Of a stretch of DNA of 62,388 bases, positions 8,448 through 17,177 are shown in pieces. A program made the translations under genes and the position numbers. The notes below the pieces were generated by a model, which worked only from the letters and a program-made list of their open reading frames with translations, was not told where the DNA came from and ran no database searches. Numbering within the stretch: the first letter of the stretch is position 1; every line of letters begins with the position of its first letter. The DNA comes from Oligoflexales bacterium (GTDB taxonomy: Bacteria > Bdellovibrionota_B > Oligoflexia > Oligoflexales > RGVZ01): positions 1 through 62,388 of the forward strand of contig CANFEB010000010.1 in NCBI GenBank assembly GCA_947445775.1, read 5' to 3'.

Positions 8448-9461
8448 ATGCGTCTGCTCCCTAAGATTGCTGAAACGGTTGTTGGAAATGTTGCGGGCAT
8501 CGCTCTTGTCGCTACCTTGAGCATTGCGACGCAGTCCTGCACACAGGCAGGGCAGGGTGGGTTTGGGCAACTTCCCGGTTCCAGAGCCTCATTAACCTCT
8601 ATTGATATAAACATGCCGCGTGCGACTGACCTTCAGGCGCGCCATCAGGAAATTGACGCGCTGATTCGTGGCCAGGCTTTTGGTTATCATTTGCAGGTGA
8701 CGCCAATTGATCTGGCGTGTCCGGGAGCGACGCAGATTAATCAAGTGGGCATATTTGAAGCAACGACCAGGCTTGCATCCACCATCCGTCAGGGCTGTGA
8801 CTATAACGTCACTCTCGAATTGGGATCGCTGGGTAATGGTGGTCGGGGGCTTGATCGGATCTTTTTTCGGAATGAGCCAGCTTTGCGGGTGAACAAGGGT
8901 GACATTGCGGGCAGGGCTTCTCTGCAGGCGGCGATTTCGCTGAAAGATCTTGCCTCCAATCAGTCCCTAGATGTCATTCCTAACGGAAACCCGTCAGATC
9001 CTGGGTCGTCGCAGCCTAATGTTCCCGCGTTTCCGCCAGAAAAAGATGCCGAGGTGATCGATGCTAGTGGCAGCAGAGTTTTGCTGTCGTCGGTGTTCAA
9101 GGGTGAATATCTGCTGCTCGATTTCTCGCAACCAGGCTGTGGCGCTTGTGTGTCGATGGCTAAGGAATTATCGGGTGATGAAGCTTTTCATCAAGCATTC
9201 GGTGTTGGGGACGCAAAGTGTTCTCATGCGACAGTGGTGCCAGCGAGTCAAAAGAGTTCGTGGCTAGGAATTTTTCCCGTGTCGGGAATGATTGGTTCCC
9301 ATTCGATTTTTCCAGAAGGTGGATTTTCTGTGGTTGCAGAAAAATTGGGCCGCAGAATCACCGCAACGCCGACTTTTCTGCTCGTTGACCGGGCTGGCAA
9401 TGTCATAGATTCTGCGGCTGGAAACCTGCCTGACAAGACCTATCAGGTTTGTGGCCGCTAA
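8448..9461 (+). CDS. lipoprotein with C-terminal thioredoxin-like domain (CGAC)
   Basis: 337 residues with GAGG five bases before the ATG. A lipobox-type signal ends at ATQSC. Residues ~30-190 are an unassigned N-terminal domain containing several cysteines. From ~200 a thioredoxin-like domain follows with the motif PGCGACVSM and the cis-Pro loop ATPTFLLVD. Divergent from the redox cluster, it is the third thioredoxin-like protein in 2.5 kb. It ends at the hairpin 9460-9507. Confidence 0.7.
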   Translation: MRLLPKIAETVVGNVAGIALVATLSIATQSCTQAGQGGFGQLPGSRASLTSIDINMPRATDLQARHQEIDALIRGQAFGYHLQVTPIDLACPGATQINQVGIFEATTRLASTIRQGCDYNVTLELGSLGNGGRGLDRIFFRNEPALRVNKGDIAGRASLQAAISLKDLASNQSLDVIPNGNPSDPGSSQPNVPAFPPEKDAEVIDASGSRVLLSSVFKGEYLLLDFSQPGCGACVSMAKELSGDEAFHQAFGVGDAKCSHATVVPASQKSSWLGIFPVSGMIGSHSIFPEGGFSVVAEKLGRRITATPTFLLVDRAGNVIDSAAGNLPDKTYQVCGR

Positions 9462-9507
9462 TCAGATTTCGCAAAAAAAGCTTCGTGTTTTTCAGCGAAA
9501 TCTGATT
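9460..9507. terminator. hairpin between convergent genes
   Basis: Perfect 13-bp arms 9460-9472 and 9495-9507 enclose an A-run and a T-run that can extend the stem. It overlaps the stop codon of the upstream gene and lies 13 bases from the stop of the convergent tatC fusion. It may serve both directions. No T-run follows the outer arm, so intrinsic termination is not certain. Confidence 0.6.
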
Positions 9508-9520
9508 ACGGGTGGGTAAC

Positions 9521-11080
9521 TTAACCGCCCAGAAAAGCGCTTGCCTGGGCAACCAGGCTGAAACCGCCAAGCGTTCCGTGGCTGTTGATCTTTTGGCTTT
9601 CGACATGGTCGGTTGCCGTAACTAGATCGTATTCTGCTGCGTACCTAGAAATGATTGGAATTTCGGCCCAGAACGAGAGGTTGTAGCCGTTAACCTTGGT
9701 TTTCAGGTCCATCGGATCATTTGATTTGGGTGGTTTTGCCCAGTTAGCACTCCAGCCAATGCCGGCAATGGCAGAAAATCGCGTGGTCCTGAGTTTGTAA
9801 TTGTCGAGTGCCGTGACGGGAGTTTCAGCTGATTTGTTTTCCACGACCGGCGACAGAACAAAATCCTGTTCATATCCGCCACCTAGTGAACGCCCAGTCA
9901 AGTCAACGTAGGACATCCCGGCCAGGAGCGCAGGAAAGCCAGAACCGACACTTTTTTCATCGCTGAAATTCCTCAGATGGTAACTTCCAATGGCGGTGAT
10001 TCCCGTGCCGTTAAAATCAACGTCGATTCGGCGCAAGTTTCCTGGATTCATTGGTTTGTATGGTCCGAGGAGCATGTCCATTGTAGCCGCGAGGCTCCAG
10101 TTTGCTCCGGTCGTGACGTGGCCAAGGCTGATGCGGATGGACTGGCCAGAGAGGGCGTGAATGGATTCGGAATCCAAATGATAGGAAGAAAGCCCTGTGC
10201 CAATCGCCCAAGAAGAAGCAGGTTCAGCAATAAGTTTAGCCGGGTTCAGGGCTGCAAAAGTCGCGGCACAGATCGTCAGCATCAGAGCGGTTGTAGAGCC
10301 TGATGATGAGGGGGCTTGTGATGAGGGTGCTTGTGATGAGCTGGTCGCCCGCTTTTTTTCCAAGTGACTGATTATCAATATCGACAACTCAAATAATGTA
10401 AACAGCGGCACAGCCATCACAAATTGAGAGATAGGATCCGGTCCAGGTGTGAGGATGGCGGCCACGATGAGAATCACGACGAATGCAATCCGCCGGTGCG
10501 CTTTCAACGCAGCGGAATCAACGATGCCAAGCAACGACAGAAGGACCAGGATCAACGGAGTTTCAAAAACCAAGCCGAATCCGGCAAACATCAGGATCAA
10601 GAGGCCGATGTAATCCGTGACGGTGATGATCGGCACGCCGACTTCCATGCCGATCGTAATGAGAAATCCCAAGGTGTATGGCAGCGCAACAAAAAAACAA
10701 AACGCAATGCCACTTAAGAACAGGACCACCGATCCTAAAATGAACGGCAGGATGTATTTTCTCTCGGCCTGATATAGCCCCGGTTCAAAAAACTTCCAGA
10801 ATTCACGCAGCCAAAACGGACTGGTGATGATAACGGCCGCCATAAAGGCGACTTTCATGCCGACAAACATCACGTCCATTGGTCCCGTAAAATGCAGAGC
10901 CGGCGTACCAACTGGTAAGGCAGCGACGAGAGGTGCCTTCAAAAAGTTGATCAGGTCCTGTGCCTTGAACAACAGAAGCAGAAAGGCAACCATGACGACC
11001 GAGACTGAGCGGGTCAGGCGGGAACGAAGCTCATCAAGGTGCTCCATAAGGGGCATGTTGGGTATGTTTGGAATGGGCAT
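9521..11080 (-). CDS. tatC: TatC fused to a C-terminal beta-barrel-like domain
   Basis: 519 residues from ATG 11080, which shares one base with the polA stop (TGATG) and has GGAGG 8 bases upstream. Residues 1 to ~255 are a complete TatC: the MPLMEHLDELRSRL start, six membrane segments and the FGLVFETPLIL region. TatC forms the receptor of the twin-arginine protein export system. A Ser/Gln/Ala/Pro linker (SSQAPSSQAPSSSG, from tandem 15-bp repeats) leads to a second hydrophobic segment (ALMLTICAATFAALNP). About 220 residues of amphipathic, aromatic-rich strands follow and end LVAQASAFLGG. Normal TatC is ~250 residues. The extension is unlike any TatC I know. Confidence 0.85.
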   Translation of the reverse strand: MPIPNIPNMPLMEHLDELRSRLTRSVSVVMVAFLLLLFKAQDLINFLKAPLVAALPVGTPALHFTGPMDVMFVGMKVAFMAAVIITSPFWLREFWKFFEPGLYQAERKYILPFILGSVVLFLSGIAFCFFVALPYTLGFLITIGMEVGVPIITVTDYIGLLILMFAGFGLVFETPLILVLLSLLGIVDSAALKAHRRIAFVVILIVAAILTPGPDPISQFVMAVPLFTLFELSILIISHLEKKRATSSSQAPSSQAPSSSGSTTALMLTICAATFAALNPAKLIAEPASSWAIGTGLSSYHLDSESIHALSGQSIRISLGHVTTGANWSLAATMDMLLGPYKPMNPGNLRRIDVDFNGTGITAIGSYHLRNFSDEKSVGSGFPALLAGMSYVDLTGRSLGGGYEQDFVLSPVVENKSAETPVTALDNYKLRTTRFSAIAGIGWSANWAKPPKSNDPMDLKTKVNGYNLSFWAEIPIISRYAAEYDLVTATDHVESQKINSHGTLGGFSLVAQASAFLGG

Positions 11081-13932
11081 CAGTGAGCCTCCAACCAATT
11101 TTTGCCGGTGCCAATTTCCACTTTCAAGGGGACATTTAGTTCCATGGCGTGTTCCATTGCAGTGCGAATAATTTCGTTGGCCCTATCGGCCTCTTCTGCA
11201 GGCGCCTCAAACACCAATTCATCGTGCACCTGAACAACTAGCCTCGTTTTGAGTCCGGCGTCCCGCAAATCCCGTTCGACCCGAATCATCGCAAGCTTAA
11301 TTAAGTCGGCAGCACTGCCCTGAATTGGCGAATTGACGGCGATGTTTTCGGCGTTGACTAAAGTCAGGCGATCAGAGGATTGCAGATCAGGCAGCGGCCT
11401 GCGCCGTCCCGTCATCGTCTCGGTGTAACCGGCGGCCTTGGCTTTGGAAATGGCCCCGGCAATGTAGTCCTTGATGCGCGGATAACCAGCGAAATATTTT
11501 TCGATGAATTCCTTGGCCTCGGACATGGAGACTCCGGTCTCGCGAGCGAGGCGTTGCGGCCCCATGCCATAAATGATTCCGAAGTTGATGGCCTTGGCGC
11601 GTGACCTCAGGGTTTGGTCAACTGCATCGGGGTTGACACCGAAGATGCGCGCGGCGGTGGCGTTGTGAATGTCCATGCCATTGCGAAATGCCTCGGTCAG
11701 GGCATCCTCTTCCGCCACGTGGGCCAAAATGCGAAGTTCGACCTGAGAGTAATCGGCAGAAATTAAAATGCCGTCAGCAAATGCGCCGCCTCTAGTCTGG
11801 AACGCCCGACGAATTTCGCGGCCTTGTGTCGTTCGGATGGGAATGTTTTGCAGATTAGGGTCCGAAGAACTAAGGCGTCCCGTCGCCGTGCCTGTTTGGT
11901 GAAAACTGGTATGGATCCGGTTGGTCGTTGGATTGATCAACTTGGGCAGGGCGTCAACGTAAGTGTTCTTCAATTTGACCACGGAACGATAGGCCAAAAT
12001 CGCTTCTGGCAGTGGATGCTCGCTCAGGGCTTCCAGAACGGACACATCGGTTGAGAATCCCGATTTTGTTTTCTTCAAGCGCTTGATGCCGAGGTGTTCA
12101 TGGATTTTTAATTTCTCGAACAAGATGACCTGAAGTTGCTTGGTTGAGTTGATGTTGAACACTTCGCCGGCAAGTTCATGAATCTGCTTTTCAAGGCGGG
12201 CGCCATCGATCGTAAGGCGGTCAGAAATTATGGCGAGCTCATCGGCATCAACAAAAATCCCCGCGCGTTCCATGCTGGCAAGGATTGGCACAAGGGGCAT
12301 TTCAATGTCGCACAGGACTTTTTCCAGGCCTGCCTTGCGGATCTCCGGCATGAAATATTCATGCAGCCGGAAAGTGACCTCTGCGTCTTCAATGGCGTAT
12401 TCGCTGAGTTTGTCCAGAGGGGCCTCGCTCATCGGAATCTCACCGCGTAAGCCAATCAAATCCGACGTCGGTGTTTTGTGGATTCCAAGGTGGCGCAGGG
12501 CACAGGCATCAAGGCCGTGTTCGCGGCCGATGGAATCCAGCAACCAAGAACACAGCATGGTATCGATAAATGGTCCTGCGGGTTCCATGCCGACATTGCG
12601 CAGCATCTGCAGGTCGAACTTCAGGTTGTGGGCGATTTTGGTCTGTCCTGATTTTTCAATCCAGAATTTTACGCTGGCTAGGGCGTCGGTTTCCGCCAAA
12701 CCGTCCTCAAGATGCTTGCTGATGAATGGAATGTACCATCCGCGTCCGGCGCCTGTGCTGGCGCTCAAGCCAATTGGGCGATCGTTGACGACATTGAGGC
12801 CGGTCGTTTCTGTGTCAAAACTGACAATCGGCGCGGAGGATAATTGTTCCAGTGCCGTGCGCAATTTATCGGGTGTGTTCGCTAGAATGTAACCTTGGCG
12901 GCTAATGGGTTGGGGAACGACCGCGGCAATTGACTGCGGAATGGCAGAGGTTATTTCCTGCGGAACGACAGCGGATGTTGCCTGGGAAATTCTTGATTCG
13001 CGTTGCAAATCCTTGATGTCGGCCGAAACGCGGTGGGACAGGGATCGAAACTCCATTTCGTCGAAAAAATGCTGGAGTTCAGGAGTGGCGATGGCGGTCT
13101 TGGAATCATACTTCATGTCTTCTAGTTTATGGTCCAAAATCAAGTCGACTTTGATGCGTAGTAATTCTCGTGAAAGATACGCAGCATCTTTTGATGCCCG
13201 CAGAGATTCGCGCTGCTTCTCGTTTTTGATTTCTTCCAGGTTTTCGTAGATGCCCTCGAGGCTGCCAAAGGCTCCGATCAATTTGGCGGCTCCCTTGTCC
13301 CCGATGCCGTGGACGCCAGGAATGTTGTCGGCCGTGTCGCCGATCATGGCCAGCGCGTCCACAACGTGATCGGGATCGCAGGAGAATTTTTCCCGGACGC
13401 CCTCTATGCCTATGATTTGAGCAGGCTCGGCTTTTTTTGGCGAATATAAATAAATGTTGTGATTGATCAGCTGCATAAAGTCCTTGTCGCCAGAGACGAT
13501 GTAGCAGGTCAGATCAGGGCTGGCGTATTGTTTGACCAGGCTGCCGATCAAATCATCAGCCTCCATGCCGGGACGTTTCAGGAGCTTGCAGCCTAAGGTT
13601 TCAAATAGGCGAAACAGGTAGGGGAGCTGCTGGGCTAAGTCTTCAGGCATTTCTGTTCTGTTGGCCTTGTACTGCGGGTACATCGCGTGCCGAAACGTCT
13701 TTTCCTTGCTGTCGGTGGCAATCACCAAAAAGTCGGGCTGCTCTTCGTCGATCAACTTCATGAGAAACACCGCGGTGCCGTAGACCGCCGAGGTCGGGAG
13801 GCCAGAGGAAGTGGTCAGTGGGCGGGCGCCAAAGGCATGGTAGCTCCTGAATGCAAGCGCCATGGCGTCCACCACAAATAGACGCTGAGGGCGGTGGTTT
13901 GTTTGAAATCCTGTTTGGTTTTTGTTCAACAT
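11080..13932 (-). CDS. polA: DNA polymerase I
   Basis: 950 residues. The N-terminal 5'-3' exonuclease (FLAP) domain includes VDAMALAFRSYHAF and GMEADDLIGSL. The 3'-5' exonuclease domain has both acidic residues in VSFDTETTGL, so proofreading should be intact. The family A polymerase domain carries ISADYSQVELRILAH, AKAINFGIIYGMGPQRLA and QVHDELVFE. It fills gaps in repair and Okazaki-fragment processing. It is coupled to tatC by a TGATG junction, so tatC probably depends on polA transcription and translation. It is divergent from citrate synthase. Confidence 0.97.
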   Translation of the reverse strand: MLNKNQTGFQTNHRPQRLFVVDAMALAFRSYHAFGARPLTTSSGLPTSAVYGTAVFLMKLIDEEQPDFLVIATDSKEKTFRHAMYPQYKANRTEMPEDLAQQLPYLFRLFETLGCKLLKRPGMEADDLIGSLVKQYASPDLTCYIVSGDKDFMQLINHNIYLYSPKKAEPAQIIGIEGVREKFSCDPDHVVDALAMIGDTADNIPGVHGIGDKGAAKLIGAFGSLEGIYENLEEIKNEKQRESLRASKDAAYLSRELLRIKVDLILDHKLEDMKYDSKTAIATPELQHFFDEMEFRSLSHRVSADIKDLQRESRISQATSAVVPQEITSAIPQSIAAVVPQPISRQGYILANTPDKLRTALEQLSSAPIVSFDTETTGLNVVNDRPIGLSASTGAGRGWYIPFISKHLEDGLAETDALASVKFWIEKSGQTKIAHNLKFDLQMLRNVGMEPAGPFIDTMLCSWLLDSIGREHGLDACALRHLGIHKTPTSDLIGLRGEIPMSEAPLDKLSEYAIEDAEVTFRLHEYFMPEIRKAGLEKVLCDIEMPLVPILASMERAGIFVDADELAIISDRLTIDGARLEKQIHELAGEVFNINSTKQLQVILFEKLKIHEHLGIKRLKKTKSGFSTDVSVLEALSEHPLPEAILAYRSVVKLKNTYVDALPKLINPTTNRIHTSFHQTGTATGRLSSSDPNLQNIPIRTTQGREIRRAFQTRGGAFADGILISADYSQVELRILAHVAEEDALTEAFRNGMDIHNATAARIFGVNPDAVDQTLRSRAKAINFGIIYGMGPQRLARETGVSMSEAKEFIEKYFAGYPRIKDYIAGAISKAKAAGYTETMTGRRRPLPDLQSSDRLTLVNAENIAVNSPIQGSAADLIKLAMIRVERDLRDAGLKTRLVVQVHDELVFEAPAEEADRANEIIRTAMEHAMELNVPLKVEIGTGKNWLEAH

Positions 13933-14084
13933 GGGAGCTTCTCTCGGGGTGTGGCGCTCAAATTTGCCGGTTGAGTTTAGTGCTTGGGTTTAGTTCTTGG
14001 GTTTGCCTTTGAGCCATCGTTTCTATACGATATGAATGGCTTTTTTGCAGGTGGAAAACCAATGTGGGCGAGGAGTCTGGTCCA

Positions 14085-15374
14085 ATGAGTGATTTTGCAG
14101 AGTTGAATTATGCGGGCAAATCCTATCAGCTGCCGGTGATCACAGGAACCGAGGGCGAAAAAGCTATTGATATCAGTAAGTTGCGGGATCAATCTGGGTT
14201 GGTGACCTTGGACTCAGGGTATGGCAACACGGGGTCGTGCAAAAGCGCGATTACCTTTATCGACGGCGAAAAAGGGATTTTGAGATACCGCGGCATTCCC
14301 ATTGACCAGTTGGCGGAAAAGTCGACTTTTGTCGAAACCTCCTATCTGTTGATCTACGGTTTACTTCCGAATAAACAGCAGCTCGCTGATTTTCGGCAAA
14401 TGCTCACGCGGCATTCGTTGATTCACGAAGACATGCTGCATTTTTACGATGGCTACCCGTCCTCTGCGCATCCCATGGCGATCCTGTCGTCGATGGTTTG
14501 CTCGCTGTCGAGCTACTATCCTGAATGGTTGAATCCACACGATGACGATCAGGTCAGCCAACTGGTCCCGCGGGTCCTGTCGAAAGTCCGCACGATTGCC
14601 GCCTACTCCTACAAGAAGTCGATTGGCCAGCCGGTGATCTACCCAAAAAATTCCCTCGATTATTGCGCGAACTTTTTACACATGATGTTTGCCGTTCCAT
14701 CGGAACCATATGAAGTGGATCCGGAAATGGTCAAGACACTGAACCTCCTGCTTATTCTTCATGCGGATCACGAACAAAACTGTTCAACATCGACAGTCCG
14801 CATGGTCGGTTCTGCCGACGCCAACTTGTTTGCGTCCATTGCCGCCGGGATTTGCGCCCTGTGGGGACCGAAGCATGGTGGCGCCAATCAAGAAGTTGTC
14901 GAAATGCTGGAAGGCATCGTGGCCAGCGGCGGCGACGTGAAGAAGGCAGTGATTGCGGCGAAAGACAAAAACAGCGGTTTCCGCTTGATGGGCTTCGGTC
15001 ACCGCGTCTACAAGAACTACGATCCGCGCGCCAAGGTGATCAAGGCTGCCTGCGACCGTTTGCTGGCCAAGCAAGGCATCAACGATCCGCTGTTGGACGT
15101 TGCCAAACAGCTTGAAGAAGCGGCCCTTTCCGATTCTTACTTCATTGAACGCAAGTTGTACCCCAACGTCGATTTCTACAGCGGCGTCATGTACCGTGCG
15201 ATGGGCATTCCGACCGCGATGTTCACGGCGATGTTTGCCCTTGGCCGCTTGCCGGGCTGGATTGCGCAGTGGCTTGAGATGCACAAGGATGGCGACGGAC
15301 GCATTAATCGTCCGCGTCAGATTTACACCGGCGAAAACCTGCGCGACTACGTTCCGATGGATGAGCGCAAATAA
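14085..15374 (+). CDS. gltA: citrate synthase
   Basis: 429 residues from ATG 14085 (GAGGAG ribosome-binding site). A 7-codon upstream extension to 14064 is possible but lacks a site. Signature regions are DHEQNCSTSTVRMVGS, GPKHGGANQEV and FGHRVYKNYDPRA, carrying the catalytic His residues and the Asp in the C-terminal part. Length and N-terminal beta-strand domain fit the Gram-negative type II (hexameric) enzyme. It condenses oxaloacetate and acetyl-CoA as the first step of the TCA cycle. The EVE gene follows after 15 bases, probably co-transcribed. Confidence 0.97.
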   Translation: MSDFAELNYAGKSYQLPVITGTEGEKAIDISKLRDQSGLVTLDSGYGNTGSCKSAITFIDGEKGILRYRGIPIDQLAEKSTFVETSYLLIYGLLPNKQQLADFRQMLTRHSLIHEDMLHFYDGYPSSAHPMAILSSMVCSLSSYYPEWLNPHDDDQVSQLVPRVLSKVRTIAAYSYKKSIGQPVIYPKNSLDYCANFLHMMFAVPSEPYEVDPEMVKTLNLLLILHADHEQNCSTSTVRMVGSADANLFASIAAGICALWGPKHGGANQEVVEMLEGIVASGGDVKKAVIAAKDKNSGFRLMGFGHRVYKNYDPRAKVIKAACDRLLAKQGINDPLLDVAKQLEEAALSDSYFIERKLYPNVDFYSGVMYRAMGIPTAMFTAMFALGRLPGWIAQWLEMHKDGDGRINRPRQIYTGENLRDYVPMDERK

Positions 15375-15389
15375 GGATTTAGGGAATTG

Positions 15390-15875
15390 ATGGACAACGA
15401 TCGCTCACGCTTCTGGCTCATGAAAACTGAGCCAGAAGTTTTTTCTTTTGATGACCTGATGCGAGCTCCCGGGGCGACGACCTGTTGGGAGGGCGTGCGC
15501 AACTATCAGGCCCGCAACATGATGCGCGACGAGTTCAGGGTCGGCGACCAGGTTTTTGTTTATCATTCAAATGCCAACCCGCCGGGTGTGGCCGGAATAG
15601 CCCGAGTCGTTCGTGGGGCTTATCCAGATCCGGCGGCACTTGATCCAAACAGTGAATACTTCGATGAAAAATCAAAGGCTGCGGGCGAGTCCCGCTGGGT
15701 CATGGTCGACGTCCAAGGGGTTCGGGCTGCTAAAGGCATTGTCAGTTTGGAGGTTCTCCGCGGAACGGCAGGCCTTGAGGGCATGCAGCTTTTGAAGCGA
15801 GGTCAGCGGCTATCCGTGCAGCCCGTTACAGCGGATGAATGGCAAATCATCTGCGGACTCTGCGGGGACTTTTAA
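15390..15875 (+). CDS. EVE domain protein
   Basis: 161 residues. It contains typical EVE (PUA/YTH-like) features: FWLMKTEPEVFSFDDL at the start, WEGVRNYQARNMMRD, and GDQVFVYHSNANPPGVAG. EVE domains bind modified bases in RNA or DNA. Stand-alone bacterial forms resemble thymocyte nuclear protein 1. The ribosome-binding site AGGGA precedes ATG 15390. It sits directly downstream of citrate synthase and ends 16 bases before the stop of the convergent hypothetical. Confidence 0.9.
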   Translation: MDNDRSRFWLMKTEPEVFSFDDLMRAPGATTCWEGVRNYQARNMMRDEFRVGDQVFVYHSNANPPGVAGIARVVRGAYPDPAALDPNSEYFDEKSKAAGESRWVMVDVQGVRAAKGIVSLEVLRGTAGLEGMQLLKRGQRLSVQPVTADEWQIICGLCGDF

Positions 15876-15891
15876 TTCCTGCGGGGGGTTT

Positions 15892-16518
15892 TTAATGAAT
15901 GACCAAACTCAACCCAACACCAAGGGTCGTGATCCGGTCTAAGACGGAATCTGGATCAGGGACCAGGGTCGACAAGTCCTCCTTGGGTGATAAATCTGTT
16001 GTTAGGCCCAGACCCGCCCCTCCCTGCAAACCCTTTCTGGTTTGAAACGATTGACGTTCCCATTTGGTGCCGCCACCGGACGCGATCTTATGAAGTCTGG
16101 CGGCTGAAAAGGTCAATGAGAGCTGCCCGTTCAGCTTGACGGGGTATTGAAGGGCGAGCCGCCCAACCGTGATGCCCGATTGTCTGCTGCGATAAAAGGC
16201 ACTGGACGTTGATCCTGTGGCAGTCGCGTCTGCTTGGCCAACCTGTAGAGATCCCGCAACCTGGTCCAGTCCAAGTCCAAGCCCAAGTCTGGTGGTGACG
16301 CCAGCCAATAGCATTTGGGCCTCATGGCGCTGGATTTGAGGGCCTACAGCCGATACGCTGGCCAGTTGCAGGGCCGATATTTCAATCCCCGGATGGATTG
16401 CGATGCCAAATCCGTTCCCGAGGCTGCCGCCCGTCCCCATAAAGGATTCAAAGTTGGTTACCAGGGCAGCCTGACAAAGAGCTTGGTTGATTCTCATTTT
16501 CAAAAACTTTTGCAACAT
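15892..16518 (-). CDS. hypothetical protein, possibly beta-barrel
   Basis: 208 residues from ATG 16518 with GGGG-rich sequence upstream. A TTG at 16536 is an alternative. There is no clear family match. The sequence alternates short hydrophobic and polar stretches (LALQYPVKLNGQLSLTFSA, ITTLGVGLSLVI at the end), as in small outer-membrane barrels. A clean signal peptide is not visible, which weakens that reading. Confidence 0.5.
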   Translation of the reverse strand: MLQKFLKMRINQALCQAALVTNFESFMGTGGSLGNGFGIAIHPGIEISALQLASVSAVGPQIQRHEAQMLLAGVTTRLGLGLGLDQVAGSLQVGQADATATGSTSSAFYRSRQSGITVGRLALQYPVKLNGQLSLTFSAARLHKIASGGGTKWERQSFQTRKGLQGGAGLGLTTDLSPKEDLSTLVPDPDSVLDRITTLGVGLSLVIH

Positions 16519-16664
16519 CCCAAAATCCCCTTCCAAGGGGGATCTTTACGACGACCTGACGTCTATGAGAAGCTTTTTAAGGAAGAATTTTCGGGAACCC
16601 ATTTGTCGTGCTTGACAGGGTCCCGGGGTTTGCGGGTAAATCGTTATAGAAACCTTATTGGAGC

Positions 16665-17015
16665 ATGAGGAACAACGTGGCTTGGAAGATTTACAATATT
16701 CATAGCGGTAAAGTGGTCAAGGCCGGTTTAGATGACGAGGATGTCGCTAAAGATTGGCTGGAACGTCGGCGGGACCTTTCTCAAGAAGATTTCCTTATCG
16801 AGGAAATGGATGATGAGGAAGAGGAGGAGTTTGCTAATCGCGCCGACGATGATGAAGAGGTGGAAGAAGACTATCAGGGCGATGCTGCCGATGATGACGA
16901 CGACGATGACGATGATTCCGTTGCCGCTGAATCAGAAGGCGATGACGATGCCCTTGATGACGACGACGAGGAAGAAGATTCTGACGAAGAAGAGTCCGAC
17001 GACGACGACAATTGA
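16665..17015 (+). CDS. highly acidic protein with short N-terminal domain
   Basis: 116 residues. The first ~45 form a folded-looking segment (WKIYNIHSGKVVKAGLDDED, AKDWLERR). The rest is almost all Asp and Glu with some Ser/Ala. A GTG at 16677 with GAGGAAC upstream would give the start VAWKIYN. Such acidic tails bind basic proteins or cations, but the function here is unknown. It is followed by a strong terminator at 17036-17079, so it is a single-gene transcript. Confidence 0.75.
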   Translation: MRNNVAWKIYNIHSGKVVKAGLDDEDVAKDWLERRRDLSQEDFLIEEMDDEEEEEFANRADDDEEVEEDYQGDAADDDDDDDDDSVAAESEGDDDALDDDDEEEDSDEEESDDDDN

Positions 17016-17035
17016 CATCGACCTTTCACTAAAAA

Positions 17036-17079
17036 AACACCTCTTGAACTTCGCGAAAGTCAAGAGGTGTTTTCTTTTA
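17036..17079 (+). terminator. Rho-independent terminator
   Basis: 12-bp stem (arms 17036-17047 and 17060-17071) around a loop containing TTCGCGAA, followed by TTCTTTTAT. It ends the acidic-protein transcript and insulates the tol operon. Confidence 0.85.
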
Positions 17080-17090
17080 TTGTCAGGCAC

Positions 17091-17119
17091 TTGAGCCCTT
17101 TTGTCTGGGGCGATATATT
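17091..17119 (+). promoter_or_regulatory. sigma70-like promoter of the tol operon
   Basis: -35 TTGAGC (17091-17096), 17-base spacer, -10 TATATT (17114-17119). It lies just after the terminator and 58 bases before the tolQ start. Confidence 0.65.
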
Positions 17120-17177
17120 TTCATTCACAGGAAAAATTTCGACGCGGGGTGCCAATGCACCTTTTGGGAGGTGAAGC

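Noticed and set aside
12230..12892. 220-codon plus-strand ORF
   Set aside because: It is antisense to polA, where all polymerase and exonuclease motifs are intact; the translation is low-complexity and matches nothing.
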